Assembly: GCF_004000825.1 (NCBI RefSeq)
Contig: NZ_BILZ01000006.1
Coordinates: 62,001-126,000 of the forward strand
Source of the DNA: Paenibacillus kobensis NBRC 15729
Lineage (GTDB): Bacteria > Bacillota > Bacilli > Paenibacillales > Paenibacillaceae
DNA length: 64,000 nt
Direction: 5' to 3'
The first letter of the stretch is position 1, and every line of letters starts with the position of its first letter. The translations under genes were made by a program, and so were the position numbers. This document shows, piece by piece, positions 7,912 to 16,639 of the stretch. Below the pieces are notes generated by a model, which saw only the letters and a list, made by a program, of their open reading frames with translations, was not told the origin of the DNA and did not search any database.

Positions 7912-8019
7912 CAAACAACCGCTCTCCTCATAGTACCGATTGGCGAATTTATGTTAGAATCGATCATACATGTCGGTTTCATTATTCGAATTTGATCGTT
8001 ATAGGAGAGTTGAGTCCAT

Positions 8020-8691
8020 ATGCATTATCCTTCCGCTTGGCTGCAAGGTGCTTCCTTGGGTGAGTCTATTGCTTCTGAATTAAGGCTGCAGATTATCAAC
8101 GGGACCATTAAACAAGGTGAAAAGTTATCAGAGAACCGGATCGCAGCCGATTTCTCGACTAGCCGTTCTCCGGTTAGGGAAGCATTGAAAGCATTGTCCA
8201 ATGAAGGGCTTATTCGTCTCGAACGGATGGGAGCTGTCGTTCTCGGGCTTAGCACTCAAGATCTTCAGGAGCTGTATGATGTCCGCTATTTGATCGAGAG
8301 CTTCGCCCAGCAACGGCTGGCTAGCGGAAACCACGAGTCTCTGCTCGCTAATTTGAAGCAGCTCATTGATAAAATGGAGTTAGCTGTGAAGTACAACGAT
8401 TACGTTGAGTTTTCGCAGCTGGATTTTCGTTTTCATGAATCGATCATAGCGGAAGCCCAGCATACAAGAATTTTGCATCTGTGGAAGAGCATCCGACACA
8501 TCGTGCTGACCGTCATGCTCATTACAACCGATGTCGTGTTCTCCGAAGGGGAGAAAGAACAACTTCGAGTGATCGAGAAGCACCGGGTCATTATCAAAGC
8601 ACTGGAAACGAAAGATGTGAATGTGATTCAAAACGTTACACAAGAATACTTCGCGGATTCCAATATTACGCTTCATAGCAGTCTTTCATAA
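8020..8691 (+). CDS. gntR: Gluconate operon repressor, GntR family (FCD type)
   Basis: 223 residues. Residues 10-75 form the GntR winged helix (LSENRIAADFSTSRSPVREAL), closely matching B. subtilis GntR, including IRLERMGAVV. The C-terminal FCD helical domain carries the ligand- and metal-binding His/Asp pattern (FRFHESII and later His). It should bind gluconate and release the operators at 6968 and 8744. ATG start with TAGGAGAG about 12 bases upstream. It lies between gnd and gntP and is followed by a short terminator, so it may be transcribed separately from gntPK. Confidence 0.93.
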   Translation: MHYPSAWLQGASLGESIASELRLQIINGTIKQGEKLSENRIAADFSTSRSPVREALKALSNEGLIRLERMGAVVLGLSTQDLQELYDVRYLIESFAQQRLASGNHESLLANLKQLIDKMELAVKYNDYVEFSQLDFRFHESIIAEAQHTRILHLWKSIRHIVLTVMLITTDVVFSEGEKEQLRVIEKHRVIIKALETKDVNVIQNVTQEYFADSNITLHSSLS

Positions 8692-8718
8692 TCAATCGGG
8701 GTACTGCTCTATAGAATG

Positions 8719-8742
8719 AAAGCGCTTGAACAAGCGTTTTAT
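8719..8742 (+). terminator. Short terminator after gntR
   Basis: AAA-GCGCTTG-AA-CAAGCG-TTTTAT: a compact stem followed by a U-tract, 28 bases after the gntR stop. Bases 8717-8730 (TGAAAGCGCTTGAA) also match a cre consensus with one mismatch. A second similar box lies at 8788-8801. Both are only candidates for CcpA control of gntP. Confidence 0.5.
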
Positions 8743-8743
8743 C

Positions 8744-8761
8744 TTTGTTGTCGACAAGTAT
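8744..8761. promoter_or_regulatory. Second GntR operator, upstream of gntP
   Basis: TTTGTTGTCGACAAGTAT matches the 18-base B. subtilis gnt operator at 13 positions and keeps the right half-site ACAAGTAT intact. It lies 91 bases upstream of gntP. I do not see a confident -35/-10 pair here (TATACA at 8759-8764 is a possible -10). Confidence 0.6.
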
Positions 8762-8852
8762 ACAGATAGTGAACTGCTTTCATTTGTTGAAAGCGTTCTA
8801 TACTGGGAATGCTACAAAAGATAGGCATTCGAATTCACCAGGAGGTCACATC

Positions 8853-10214
8853 ATGAGCACGATCTTTGGTTTCAGCCACAATGTTACGTTATTGATATGG
8901 GCGTTAGTGTCCATTGTTTTTCTTGTCCTGCTTATTGCGAAGTACAAATGGAATCCATTCGTCACCTTGTTGATCTCTTCTCTACTATTAGGGTTTCTTG
9001 CCGGCATGAAGCCTGATGATGTCATCAAATCAGTGACAGGCGGACTCGGCGGAACATTAGGCACGATAGCCATCGTAATCGGACTTGGTACAATGCTGGG
9101 CAAAATGATGGCCGAATCAGGCGGAGCCGAGCGGATCGCGACAACATTGGTCGACCGGTTCGGCGAGAAACGAGTTCATTGGGCGATGATGACCGTTGGC
9201 TTCATTGTCGGGATTCCCGTATTTTTCGAAGTCGGGGTTATCCTCCTCATTCCGATCGTGTTCATCGTCGCACGCAAAACAAAAATGTCTCTGCTGCAAA
9301 TCGGTATTCCCGTTCTGGCGGGTCTGTCTACGGTACACGGACTTGTTCCTCCCCATCCGGCACCGATGATTGCAATCGACGCGTATCAAGCGGATCTTGG
9401 CACAACGATTCTGTATTCCATCATTGTCGGTCTGCCGACTGCTATCATTGCGGGACCGCTATTCGGTAAATTTATCGGCCGTCGAATTCAGGTGGAGCCG
9501 CCGGCTAACTTAGCGGAGCAATTCGCAACGAGGGAAAACAACAACCTTCCGGGCTTCGGCATAACACTGTTTACGATTCTGCTGCCTGTCCTGTTAATGC
9601 TGATTGGCTCCATCGCCAATATCGTCGATCCGGAAGCAACGAGCAGCTTCACCGTATTCTGCGAGTTTATTGGACATGAGATCATTGCGCTGTTGATCGC
9701 CGTTGTGTTCGCCTTCTTTTCTCTTGGTTTTGCAAGAGGATTCTCCAAGGAAGATGTGTCGCGGTTCACAAGCGAATGCTTGGCCCCTACAGCTACAATC
9801 ATCTTGATCATCGGTGCAGGCGGAGCGTTCAAGCAAGTGCTGATTAACAGCGGCGTTGGCGGTGCGATTGCCGAAATTGCCACTCAGGCGAACATCAACA
9901 TTATCCTCTTCGCCTGGTTCGTCGCTGCGCTAATTCGGGTCGCAACAGGCTCAGCAACGGTTGCGATGACGACGGCGGCTGGCATTATTGCGCCAGTGCT
10001 AGTGCAAAACCCGGATACGAATGTCGAGTTAGTCGTTCTTGCGACCGGTGCAGGTTCTCTTGTTCTGTCCCATGTCAACGACGCTGGGTTCTGGATGGTG
10101 AAGGAGTTCTTCAACATGTCTGTGCCGCAAACGTTAAAATCATGGACGGTCATGGAGACGCTGTTATCCGTTGTAGGTTTGATCTTGATCATGCTCCTTA
10201 GCACGGTGGTATAA
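8853..10214 (+). CDS. gntP: Gluconate:H+ symporter, GntP family
   Basis: 453 residues, highly hydrophobic, about 12 membrane segments. It has GntP-family features: GGLGGTLGTIAIVIGLGTMLGKMM near residue 75, then VGFIVGIPVFFEVGVILLIP, LSTVHGLVPPHPAP and TGSATVAMTTAAGI. It imports gluconate with protons. The ATG has GGAGGTC six bases upstream; an in-frame start 36 codons earlier has no ribosome site and lies in the operator. Likely cotranscribed with gntK, 31 bases downstream. Confidence 0.93.
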   Translation: MSTIFGFSHNVTLLIWALVSIVFLVLLIAKYKWNPFVTLLISSLLLGFLAGMKPDDVIKSVTGGLGGTLGTIAIVIGLGTMLGKMMAESGGAERIATTLVDRFGEKRVHWAMMTVGFIVGIPVFFEVGVILLIPIVFIVARKTKMSLLQIGIPVLAGLSTVHGLVPPHPAPMIAIDAYQADLGTTILYSIIVGLPTAIIAGPLFGKFIGRRIQVEPPANLAEQFATRENNNLPGFGITLFTILLPVLLMLIGSIANIVDPEATSSFTVFCEFIGHEIIALLIAVVFAFFSLGFARGFSKEDVSRFTSECLAPTATIILIIGAGGAFKQVLINSGVGGAIAEIATQANINIILFAWFVAALIRVATGSATVAMTTAAGIIAPVLVQNPDTNVELVVLATGAGSLVLSHVNDAGFWMVKEFFNMSVPQTLKSWTVMETLLSVVGLILIMLLSTVV

Positions 10215-10245
10215 TGTAATTTAATCCCGAAAGAAGGTGTTTCCA

Positions 10246-11790
10246 TTGAGTCAGCCTCACTATATGATTGGCGTTGATATCGGTACAACGAGTACGAAAG
10301 CGGTTATGTTCGAAGACAACGGGAAAGTTGTAACGAAGGCGGACGAAGGATATCCCCTATTCACACCTTCTTCGTCCGTCGCGGAGCAAGATCCTGACCA
10401 AATATTCCACGCCGTTGTTCATACGCTGAAGCAGGTGATGGAGCAGAGCGGCGCAAATCCGGATCAAGTGCTATTCATCTCCTTCAGCTCGGCCATGCAC
10501 AGCGTGATTGTTGTTGATGCTGACGGCAAACCGCTTACACGCTGCATCACGTGGGGAGATAACCGAAGCGCGGCTTGGGCAGAACGGTTAAAGAATGAAA
10601 TGAACGGGCATGAAATTTACCGGAGGACGGGAACGCCCATCCATCCCATGTCCCCCCTGCCCAAGCTCATGTGGCTTCGCCATGATCAACCGGAATTATT
10701 CCATAAAGCATACAAGTTTATATCGATCAAAGAATACGTATTCGCTAAGCTATTCGGCGAGTATGTCATCGATCATTCCATCGCTTCCGCGACAGGCATG
10801 ATGAATCTGGAGAAGCTGGATTGGGACGAAGAAGCATTAAGTCTCGCCGGGGTATCGAGAGACCGATTGTCCAAGCTTGTTCCTACGACTTATACGTTAA
10901 CCGGAATGTCTGCTGCATTCGCAGAAGAAATCGGATTAAACACCACGACGCCATTTGTTATAGGAGCCAGCGACGGGGTACTGTCCAATCTTGGCGTTAA
11001 CGCCATACAACCAGGCGTTGTCGCAGCGACAATTGGGACAAGCGGTGCCATTCGCACCGTCGTTGACAAACCGGTAACCGATCCGAAAGGCAGAACGTTC
11101 TGTTATGCATTGACCGAGAAGCACTGGGTTATCGGCGGGGCTGTCAACAATGGCGGCATGCTGCTGCGTTGGGCAAGAGATGAATTCGCTGCATCTGAAG
11201 TCGAGACGGCTAAGCGATTAGGCATCGACCCGTATGATCTCATCATGCAAATCGTCCAGAACGTCAATCCGGGTTCGGACGGCTTGCTCTTCCACCCTTA
11301 TCTGACCGGAGAGCGTGCGCCATTATGGAACTCGAACGCCCGCGGATCATTCTTCGGACTCAATATGCACCATCGCAAGGAGCATATGATTCGTGCAGTT
11401 CTCGAAGGGGTTATTTTTAATCTGTACACGGTATTGCTCGCCATGGAGGAGCAGATTGGACGTCCGACCAAGATCCACGCAACGGGAGGCTTCGCCCGCG
11501 CGCCGCTATGGCGTCAGATGATGTCCGATGTTTTCGGTCAGGAAGTCGTCATTCCGGAAAGCTTCGAGAGCTCGTGTCTAGGCGCGGTTGTCCTCGGCCT
11601 TCTCGCCATCGGCAAAGCCGATAGTCTCGATATCGTTGCAGACATGGTCGGCTCCACCCATCAGCATCAACCGATCAGGGAGCATGCCGATGTCTATCAT
11701 CAGCTGCTGCCGATCTATATTCAACTGGCTCGCAAGCTCGAAACGGAGTACGAAGCGATTGCGAAGTTTCAGCAGCAGATTGTGAGGTAA
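10246..11790 (+). CDS. gntK: Gluconokinase, FGGY family
   Basis: 514 residues. The N-terminal FGGY domain starts MIGVDIGTTSTKAVMF (phosphate-binding loop). The second domain carries GVVAATIGTSGAIR and the C-terminal FGGY signature region around HATGGFARAPLWRQMMSDVFG. It phosphorylates gluconate to 6-phosphogluconate, the substrate of the gnd product. I chose TTG at 10246: AAGAAGG ends eight bases upstream, while the GTG at 10237 lies inside that ribosome site. Followed by a strong terminator that closes the locus. Confidence 0.92.
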   Translation: MSQPHYMIGVDIGTTSTKAVMFEDNGKVVTKADEGYPLFTPSSSVAEQDPDQIFHAVVHTLKQVMEQSGANPDQVLFISFSSAMHSVIVVDADGKPLTRCITWGDNRSAAWAERLKNEMNGHEIYRRTGTPIHPMSPLPKLMWLRHDQPELFHKAYKFISIKEYVFAKLFGEYVIDHSIASATGMMNLEKLDWDEEALSLAGVSRDRLSKLVPTTYTLTGMSAAFAEEIGLNTTTPFVIGASDGVLSNLGVNAIQPGVVAATIGTSGAIRTVVDKPVTDPKGRTFCYALTEKHWVIGGAVNNGGMLLRWARDEFAASEVETAKRLGIDPYDLIMQIVQNVNPGSDGLLFHPYLTGERAPLWNSNARGSFFGLNMHHRKEHMIRAVLEGVIFNLYTVLLAMEEQIGRPTKIHATGGFARAPLWRQMMSDVFGQEVVIPESFESSCLGAVVLGLLAIGKADSLDIVADMVGSTHQHQPIREHADVYHQLLPIYIQLARKLETEYEAIAKFQQQIVR

Positions 11791-11801
11791 CAATGAATGA
11801 G

Positions 11802-11838
11802 AAAAGCAGTCCATCCTGGCGGGATGGACTGCTTTTTT
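11802..11838 (+). terminator. Terminator of the gluconate locus
   Basis: Near-perfect stem AAAGCAGTCCATCC/GGATGGACTGCTTT with a short loop and a T-run (TTTTTTATTTTT), 12 bases after gntK. Confidence 0.9.
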
Positions 11839-11903
11839 ATTTTTAGAAAGTCGTACTTTGGGATAATTACTTTTAGATTCACTTCATCTGATCGTACTGG
11901 TAC

Positions 11904-12350
11904 TTAATAATAAGCTTCTACTTTCAACATCGAGCATCCTAACAAATATTCAAGGTTTGCTATGGTTTCTTTAGTAATATCTCTTTTAGGGTTCATTATT
12001 TCGATTGAGAACCGAGCAAAACCTGCGTTACCTTTATAAATCAGTTCACTTAATAACGAAGGTGAATTACAGCAATATGTAATTATATCCAACTTCTGAA
12101 ATGACGTTTCAGAAGCCTTGTCCATTGCGGCCCCCCACCAACCCAAATCAAGGATATTTGAACAGATTGGGCAACTTACACTTTCAAAATTTCTTCCTTG
12201 GTCGATAAATCGCACTTCATCCGTCATTATGTAATTTGCTTTCTCAAAAGCTAAGCTTAGAGCAAACCACTCTTTTACTTTCTCTAAATTCATGTCAGTT
12301 GGCACATATTCAGGTTCATTGGGTATTAACTTGATGATCCAATCGGACAT
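11904..12350 (-). CDS. Hypothetical protein with a CxxC pair
   Basis: 148 residues from the ATG that has GGAGGG nine bases upstream; an ATG eight codons earlier has no such site. No signal peptide or membrane segment. The middle holds CPICSN followed by DLGWWG, and two more cysteines occur in IITYCCNS, so one metal site is possible. I do not recognise the family. Compact alpha/beta composition suggests a cytosolic protein. It may be cotranscribed with the kinase-like gene 58 bases upstream. Confidence 0.6.
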   Translation of the reverse strand: MSDWIIKLIPNEPEYVPTDMNLEKVKEWFALSLAFEKANYIMTDEVRFIDQGRNFESVSCPICSNILDLGWWGAAMDKASETSFQKLDIITYCCNSPSLLSELIYKGNAGFARFSIEIMNPKRDITKETIANLEYLLGCSMLKVEAYY

Positions 12351-12408
12351 AGTGAATCCCTCCGTCTCGACCATTCTTTAGCCTATATAAGTGAAACGTC
12401 AACTTTCA

Positions 12409-13209
12409 TCAGAAGAACGCATACAGACCATCTTCGAAATACTCGTACTCTTCATCGGTAATAATCTTGTCACCGTAACCATCGTAGAAAGCTCGATAGT
12501 CTTCCGCCGATTGAAATATATTGGGCTTCGGTCTAACCGCTAACGAGATATCATAACGAGGGTCCCCATAGGCACCCCCGCTCCAATCAATAAAACCTGA
12601 TATTGCGCCTTCGTGCACTAAAACATTATCAATGGTGCAATCGCCATGTATCAGTGTTTGTTGCATCTCATTCGGCTTCTTATTTCTTAATTTGTTAAGC
12701 AATTCCGGAGTTCCATCCACCTTATAATGCTTCACATTATGCTCCGCTTGATTAAGCATATGGTCGAGCCATAATTCTCCGCTCATCAATTCGGCTGGAC
12801 AAGGCGTAGAATGGAGTTCTCTTAGACTTCTTCCATAATTGAGAAAAACGTTGTACCTAATTGCTGGATCGTTCTCATCGGTCAGTATTTTACGTATAGA
12901 TTCCCCTTGCAAATATTCCATGAGCAGCCAAGCCTGGATTCCTCCATCTTCCTCTTCATGCTCACTATAATGATAGACTTGTGGGACTCGCAGGCTGGTT
13001 CGAGACACATAGGTCAGAATGGAACGTTCTTTTCTCAACCATTCACTATATTGGCGGCCCTTCGTCCGCTTGAGTACATAAAGACCTGTGTCGCATGCAA
13101 TGATCCCGACATCAGAGGTATGCCCTTGCCGCGGGAACGTAGTCTTACGTATTGCACCTAACTCATTCATGATTTCGAACGGGATCTCGTGTTGATAAAA
13201 CGGCTCCAA
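12409..13209 (-). CDS. Aminoglycoside phosphotransferase-family kinase (APH domain) 1
   Basis: 266 residues, one APH-type protein-kinase-like fold. The ATP-lobe Lys is in GLYVLKRTKG, the catalytic loop is LIHGDCTIDNVLVH (Asp and Asn) and the metal-binding Asp is in GFIDWSGG. Members phosphorylate aminoglycosides, choline, homoserine or other small alcohols, and the substrate cannot be inferred. Start TTG at 13209 with AGGGGG upstream. It diverges from the next kinase; three APH-type genes lie within 2.6 kb. Confidence 0.8.
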   Translation of the reverse strand: MEPFYQHEIPFEIMNELGAIRKTTFPRQGHTSDVGIIACDTGLYVLKRTKGRQYSEWLRKERSILTYVSRTSLRVPQVYHYSEHEEEDGGIQAWLLMEYLQGESIRKILTDENDPAIRYNVFLNYGRSLRELHSTPCPAELMSGELWLDHMLNQAEHNVKHYKVDGTPELLNKLRNKKPNEMQQTLIHGDCTIDNVLVHEGAISGFIDWSGGAYGDPRYDISLAVRPKPNIFQSAEDYRAFYDGYGDKIITDEEYEYFEDGLYAFF

Positions 13210-13326
13210 ATTATAGCCCCCTGCTTGTTACAGATGAATTGATTATAGCCAAACTTTACCTATCGTTCAAAGCACTTGAACCAGTATTGTTAAGGATAGA
13301 CAAACACATCTCGGGAGGAACTAGCC

Positions 13327-14190
13327 TTGGTACTAAGTAATAATGTGAATGACATCATAACGTACCTGCAAGAAGCAGGAGTGATCGAACCCCATACTAA
13401 AATTATGAATAAAATGAACGGGACAACGGACGGACTCGTCTATACGCTGACCGTCAACGAAGAACCGAAATATGTATTGAAGCTCGATAACCCAGTAAAT
13501 ATAGGCTTGGCGGAGCAATTCCACCTTACCTACCGAAATAGCACGTTATTGCCGAGGCTCCACTACACCGATCCCGCTAGGTCATTCAATCTGTATGCTT
13601 ATAGTAAGGGTACAACCCATTATAATCGCGGTTCCAAAATTCATTGGCTGACCCTTTTAGTTAAGCAGTTATTGAATCATTACGATAGATACGATCAAAC
13701 GAATACATGGGGACGAATCATATTGCCGCGTCAATCTTGGCGTGAGTTTAATGAGATCAGTGTGGAAAGCGCTCGATCTAAGATAGGAAATGTATTGCCA
13801 TCTGAGGATTATTATAAAGTAAAAGCTCTTATTGCACGTATTTCTGAAGTCAGCGACAACAACAAATTCCTATTGCACGGGGATACAGGCGTCCATAATT
13901 TCATGTTTCATGAATCTGTACTCCATGCAGTCATCGATCCCTCCCTAATGGTCGGGCCGGTTATTTATGATTTCACTTATGCTTTCTGCTCCTCTCCCGA
14001 TGATTTGAATCTCGAAACGTTATTGGCCGCTTTCGGTTTACTCCAACAGGTGACAATGGACCAATCGAGACTTATCGAGGAAGTTATCGTTCAGCTTTAT
14101 TGCCGTATTGGAATCTGCGTTCAAGTCCATCCGCATGATTTGGAAGGCTATTTGAAGGGGTGGGAGTATTGGAAAGCTCTCTTGACCTAG
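13327..14190 (+). CDS. Aminoglycoside phosphotransferase-family kinase (APH domain) 2
   Basis: 287 residues. The nucleotide-lobe Lys is in PKYVLKLDNP, the catalytic loop is LLHGDTGVHNFMF and the metal Asp is in AVIDPSLM. It is more divergent than its neighbours (the usual WE/WD after the DFG-like Asp is absent). Soluble. Start TTG with GGGAGG nine bases upstream. It is followed 70 bases later by another APH-type gene with the same orientation, so the two may form an operon. Confidence 0.75.
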   Translation: MVLSNNVNDIITYLQEAGVIEPHTKIMNKMNGTTDGLVYTLTVNEEPKYVLKLDNPVNIGLAEQFHLTYRNSTLLPRLHYTDPARSFNLYAYSKGTTHYNRGSKIHWLTLLVKQLLNHYDRYDQTNTWGRIILPRQSWREFNEISVESARSKIGNVLPSEDYYKVKALIARISEVSDNNKFLLHGDTGVHNFMFHESVLHAVIDPSLMVGPVIYDFTYAFCSSPDDLNLETLLAAFGLLQQVTMDQSRLIEEVIVQLYCRIGICVQVHPHDLEGYLKGWEYWKALLT

Positions 14191-14260
14191 TCCTATAGCG
14201 TGATTACGTTTATCATAGATATCATAGACAAAACGAACTTTCGTCAGGAGGTAAGATCGC

Positions 14261-14992
14261 TTGAAACGTACGGAAGTTGCCTTTGATGTTGAGACTGTCC
14301 CCTCATCCATTAGGCCATATATCAAAGGGGCAGCCGTTTACGATAGCAGTTGTTCTGAAGATGCGAAGACCCTTTATATTTCGGGATCAGAACGAGCATT
14401 CTTGAAAATAAGCAGCAAAGGTTCCCTTGAACGCGAATACCGTATGACTAACTTTCTGCATCGACATCTTGTCGCACCGAGGGCTATAGCATACGAATCC
14501 GATTCAGACTATGATTATTTGCTAACCGAATCGGTAACGGGTGAAGATGGAACGGCTGAAGAGCACATTGCGAATCCGAATAAATTGGCAAGCGTGTTCG
14601 GTGAAAATTTAAGAAGACTCCACTCCCTTCCTGTCGAAGGCTGTCCATACAGCAAAAGAACAGTTGAATTGGTGGATGAGGCCCGCACTAATGGGTTTGA
14701 TCTTCAAATGTTGAATGAATTCAACTATTCTGCCAACGACAATGTGGTTATCCATGGCGACTACTGCTTGCCTAATATCATCATGGACGATTTCTCGTTC
14801 AAAGGGTTTATTGATTTAGGATCCGGCGGGATCGGCGACCGGCACTACGATCTTTATTGGGGAATATGGACTCTCCAATATAACTTGAAGACGGACCGCT
14901 ATCGTCAAGTATTCTTAGATGCTTATGGCCGAAGTGATATTGACGAAGAAGGACTGAATTATTTTACAATCCTTAATCAATTAACGGATTAG
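14261..14992 (+). CDS. APH(3')-like phosphotransferase
   Basis: 243 residues. Its layout follows aminoglycoside 3'-phosphotransferases: RRLHSLPVEGCPYSKR mirrors the FHS...CPY block of APH(3'), the catalytic loop is VIHGDYCLPNIIMD and the metal segment is GFIDLGSGGIGDRHYD. This makes an aminoglycoside or related sugar-alcohol kinase plausible, but chromosomal homologues do not always confer resistance. Start TTG with AGGAGG upstream. It converges on the YcaQ-like gene with only 10 bases between stops and no obvious terminator. Confidence 0.8.
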   Translation: MKRTEVAFDVETVPSSIRPYIKGAAVYDSSCSEDAKTLYISGSERAFLKISSKGSLEREYRMTNFLHRHLVAPRAIAYESDSDYDYLLTESVTGEDGTAEEHIANPNKLASVFGENLRRLHSLPVEGCPYSKRTVELVDEARTNGFDLQMLNEFNYSANDNVVIHGDYCLPNIIMDDFSFKGFIDLGSGGIGDRHYDLYWGIWTLQYNLKTDRYRQVFLDAYGRSDIDEEGLNYFTILNQLTD

Positions 14993-15002
14993 TGGGATAA
15001 GG

Positions 15003-16199
15003 TCAATCCGACGAGGCTAGAAATGAAATCGACTCACATCCGTTAAATTTCGCAAACTTATTGAAACAATCGTCCAAGGCTGTCCGCACGCTCTTCGTTT
15101 GCTTCACACCGTTCTCATACCAAATATTTTTAACGACAAGCGTTCTGTCTTTTCGCTCTGCGATGACCTCAACACGTCCGATGAAGTCTTCTCCGTATAA
15201 CAGAGGCAGTACATAATGCCCGAACTTCCGCTTGATAACGGGCGTATAAATCTCCCACGTGTAATCGAAACCAAATATCGCATGGATAAGCTTCCTGTCC
15301 CACATCATATTGTCCAGCGGGGCGATTAACTCGCAGCGAGACTCCAGATTAGGGTTGTTCAGGACGGTTTCAATAAGCGGCAAGTCCTCTGTGCGGCAAT
15401 ACAAGGTATCCTTTATTTGTTCAACGGCAACCGCTAAAATTTTATTCTCGTTCAACAACTGGCGGAATACTTCGTTACGCTCGTCCGTTTTCAATCCCCA
15501 TATGTTCAGCCATGCATCGGATGCGCGATTCCACAGCAAGCCAATTGCGCCAACCCGGCGTAATACCCGCCATTTTTGATGATCAAGCTCGCTAGGCAGC
15601 GGCTCTGGCGCATTCAACATGCGGTCAGGTATATACTTATCGGCGATGTCGTAGTATTTGCGCGTTCCTTTCTTGTGATGAATAATCAATTCGCCTGTCG
15701 AGTACATCTGTTCCAGTACCGAACGAGAAGTATTATTGCCGCCGCTCCAGTGAATGGCCGATCGCCAAGTGAAATCCTTTTCCAATTTATAATCATTCGA
15801 ACACAGCGCACCCTGATTCTGGATATGAGACCGAACTTCCTCTGTCAGAGCTTGCATTTCAGGGTAGTGTTCGGCATGTTCCCGGGCGGCCTGTCTGTAT
15901 CTCTCAAAATACGGCCAGTCCTCAACAAGGATAATGGCCAGGTTCTTATCAGGATAGTCGACTAGACGTCGATCTTGATACAGCAGTTCGTCGAGCATTT
16001 CCTTTGTAAAACCTTTAATTCTCGACTGCAGCACCAGCTCAGCATTTTTACCGCACACATCGATTGGATCGAATTGGATGCAGCCAGCCTGCCGAACAAA
16101 ATCCAATATGCCCTGCTTCCCTTCAAACTTATAATGACCTAGTAGACCGTGCTTCAACAACATAAATTGCCGTGCTTGGCGGTTCGTTAATTTGATCAT
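15003..16199 (-). CDS. YcaQ/AlkX-like winged-helix DNA glycosylase family protein
   Basis: 398 residues, HTH_42 family. Relatives such as E. coli YcaQ are DNA glycosylases that unhook interstrand crosslinks; others protect antibiotic producers. The N-terminal CIQFDPIDVC corresponds to the QxD catalytic region. The conserved C-terminal block is APLDNMMWDRKLI, then GFDYTWEIYTP and RKFGHYVLPLLYG. ATG start, AGGTG upstream. The RidA gene ends 13 bases upstream of this start, so the two are probably one transcript. Confidence 0.8.
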   Translation of the reverse strand: MIKLTNRQARQFMLLKHGLLGHYKFEGKQGILDFVRQAGCIQFDPIDVCGKNAELVLQSRIKGFTKEMLDELLYQDRRLVDYPDKNLAIILVEDWPYFERYRQAAREHAEHYPEMQALTEEVRSHIQNQGALCSNDYKLEKDFTWRSAIHWSGGNNTSRSVLEQMYSTGELIIHHKKGTRKYYDIADKYIPDRMLNAPEPLPSELDHQKWRVLRRVGAIGLLWNRASDAWLNIWGLKTDERNEVFRQLLNENKILAVAVEQIKDTLYCRTEDLPLIETVLNNPNLESRCELIAPLDNMMWDRKLIHAIFGFDYTWEIYTPVIKRKFGHYVLPLLYGEDFIGRVEVIAERKDRTLVVKNIWYENGVKQTKSVRTALDDCFNKFAKFNGCESISFLASSD

Positions 16200-16212
16200 T
16201 CGCGCACCTGCC

Positions 16213-16578
16213 CTATTGTTTATAGGCTATCGCATCGATTTGGACCTGCAATCCATTCATTCCGCCAGCATGGGCAAACTCCGTAGAGATGGTTTTCCTT
16301 GCCGGATACCCCTGAATAAATCGTCTTGCAAACACCTTTTCCATGAACGAAATGTTCCAAACATCTTTGAGCAAAACATCGATTTTGACAACAGCCTCCA
16401 ACGTCAGTCCGATGGTATGTAACCGCCGCTCCATATCGTCAATGGCTCCATCTACTTGTTCTTCAAAAGCAGCGCCGATATTGCCCGCACAAAAACTTAA
16501 AAAAACGAATTCTCCCGCTTCCACAATACCCGAATAAACATATTCCTCGTTAATGTCGCTTCTTATGATTCCGCTCAT
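16213..16578 (-). CDS. RidA/YjgF-family protein
   Basis: 121 residues, the usual length for RidA proteins, which deaminate reactive enamine/imine intermediates or act as chaperone-like factors. Family features are SFCAGNIGAAFEEQV, a middle KIDVLLKDVWNI and the C-terminal PARKTISTEFA with VQIDAIAY. The Arg in PARKT is the position of the substrate-binding Arg of true RidA. ATG start with GGGGGTG upstream. Leads into the YcaQ-like gene. Confidence 0.85.
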   Translation of the reverse strand: MSGIIRSDINEEYVYSGIVEAGEFVFLSFCAGNIGAAFEEQVDGAIDDMERRLHTIGLTLEAVVKIDVLLKDVWNISFMEKVFARRFIQGYPARKTISTEFAHAGGMNGLQVQIDAIAYKQ

Positions 16579-16639
16579 TATTCATGCACCCCCGTTATTT
16601 GTACCATCATTATATCGGGGTAACTACGACAACTGTCTG

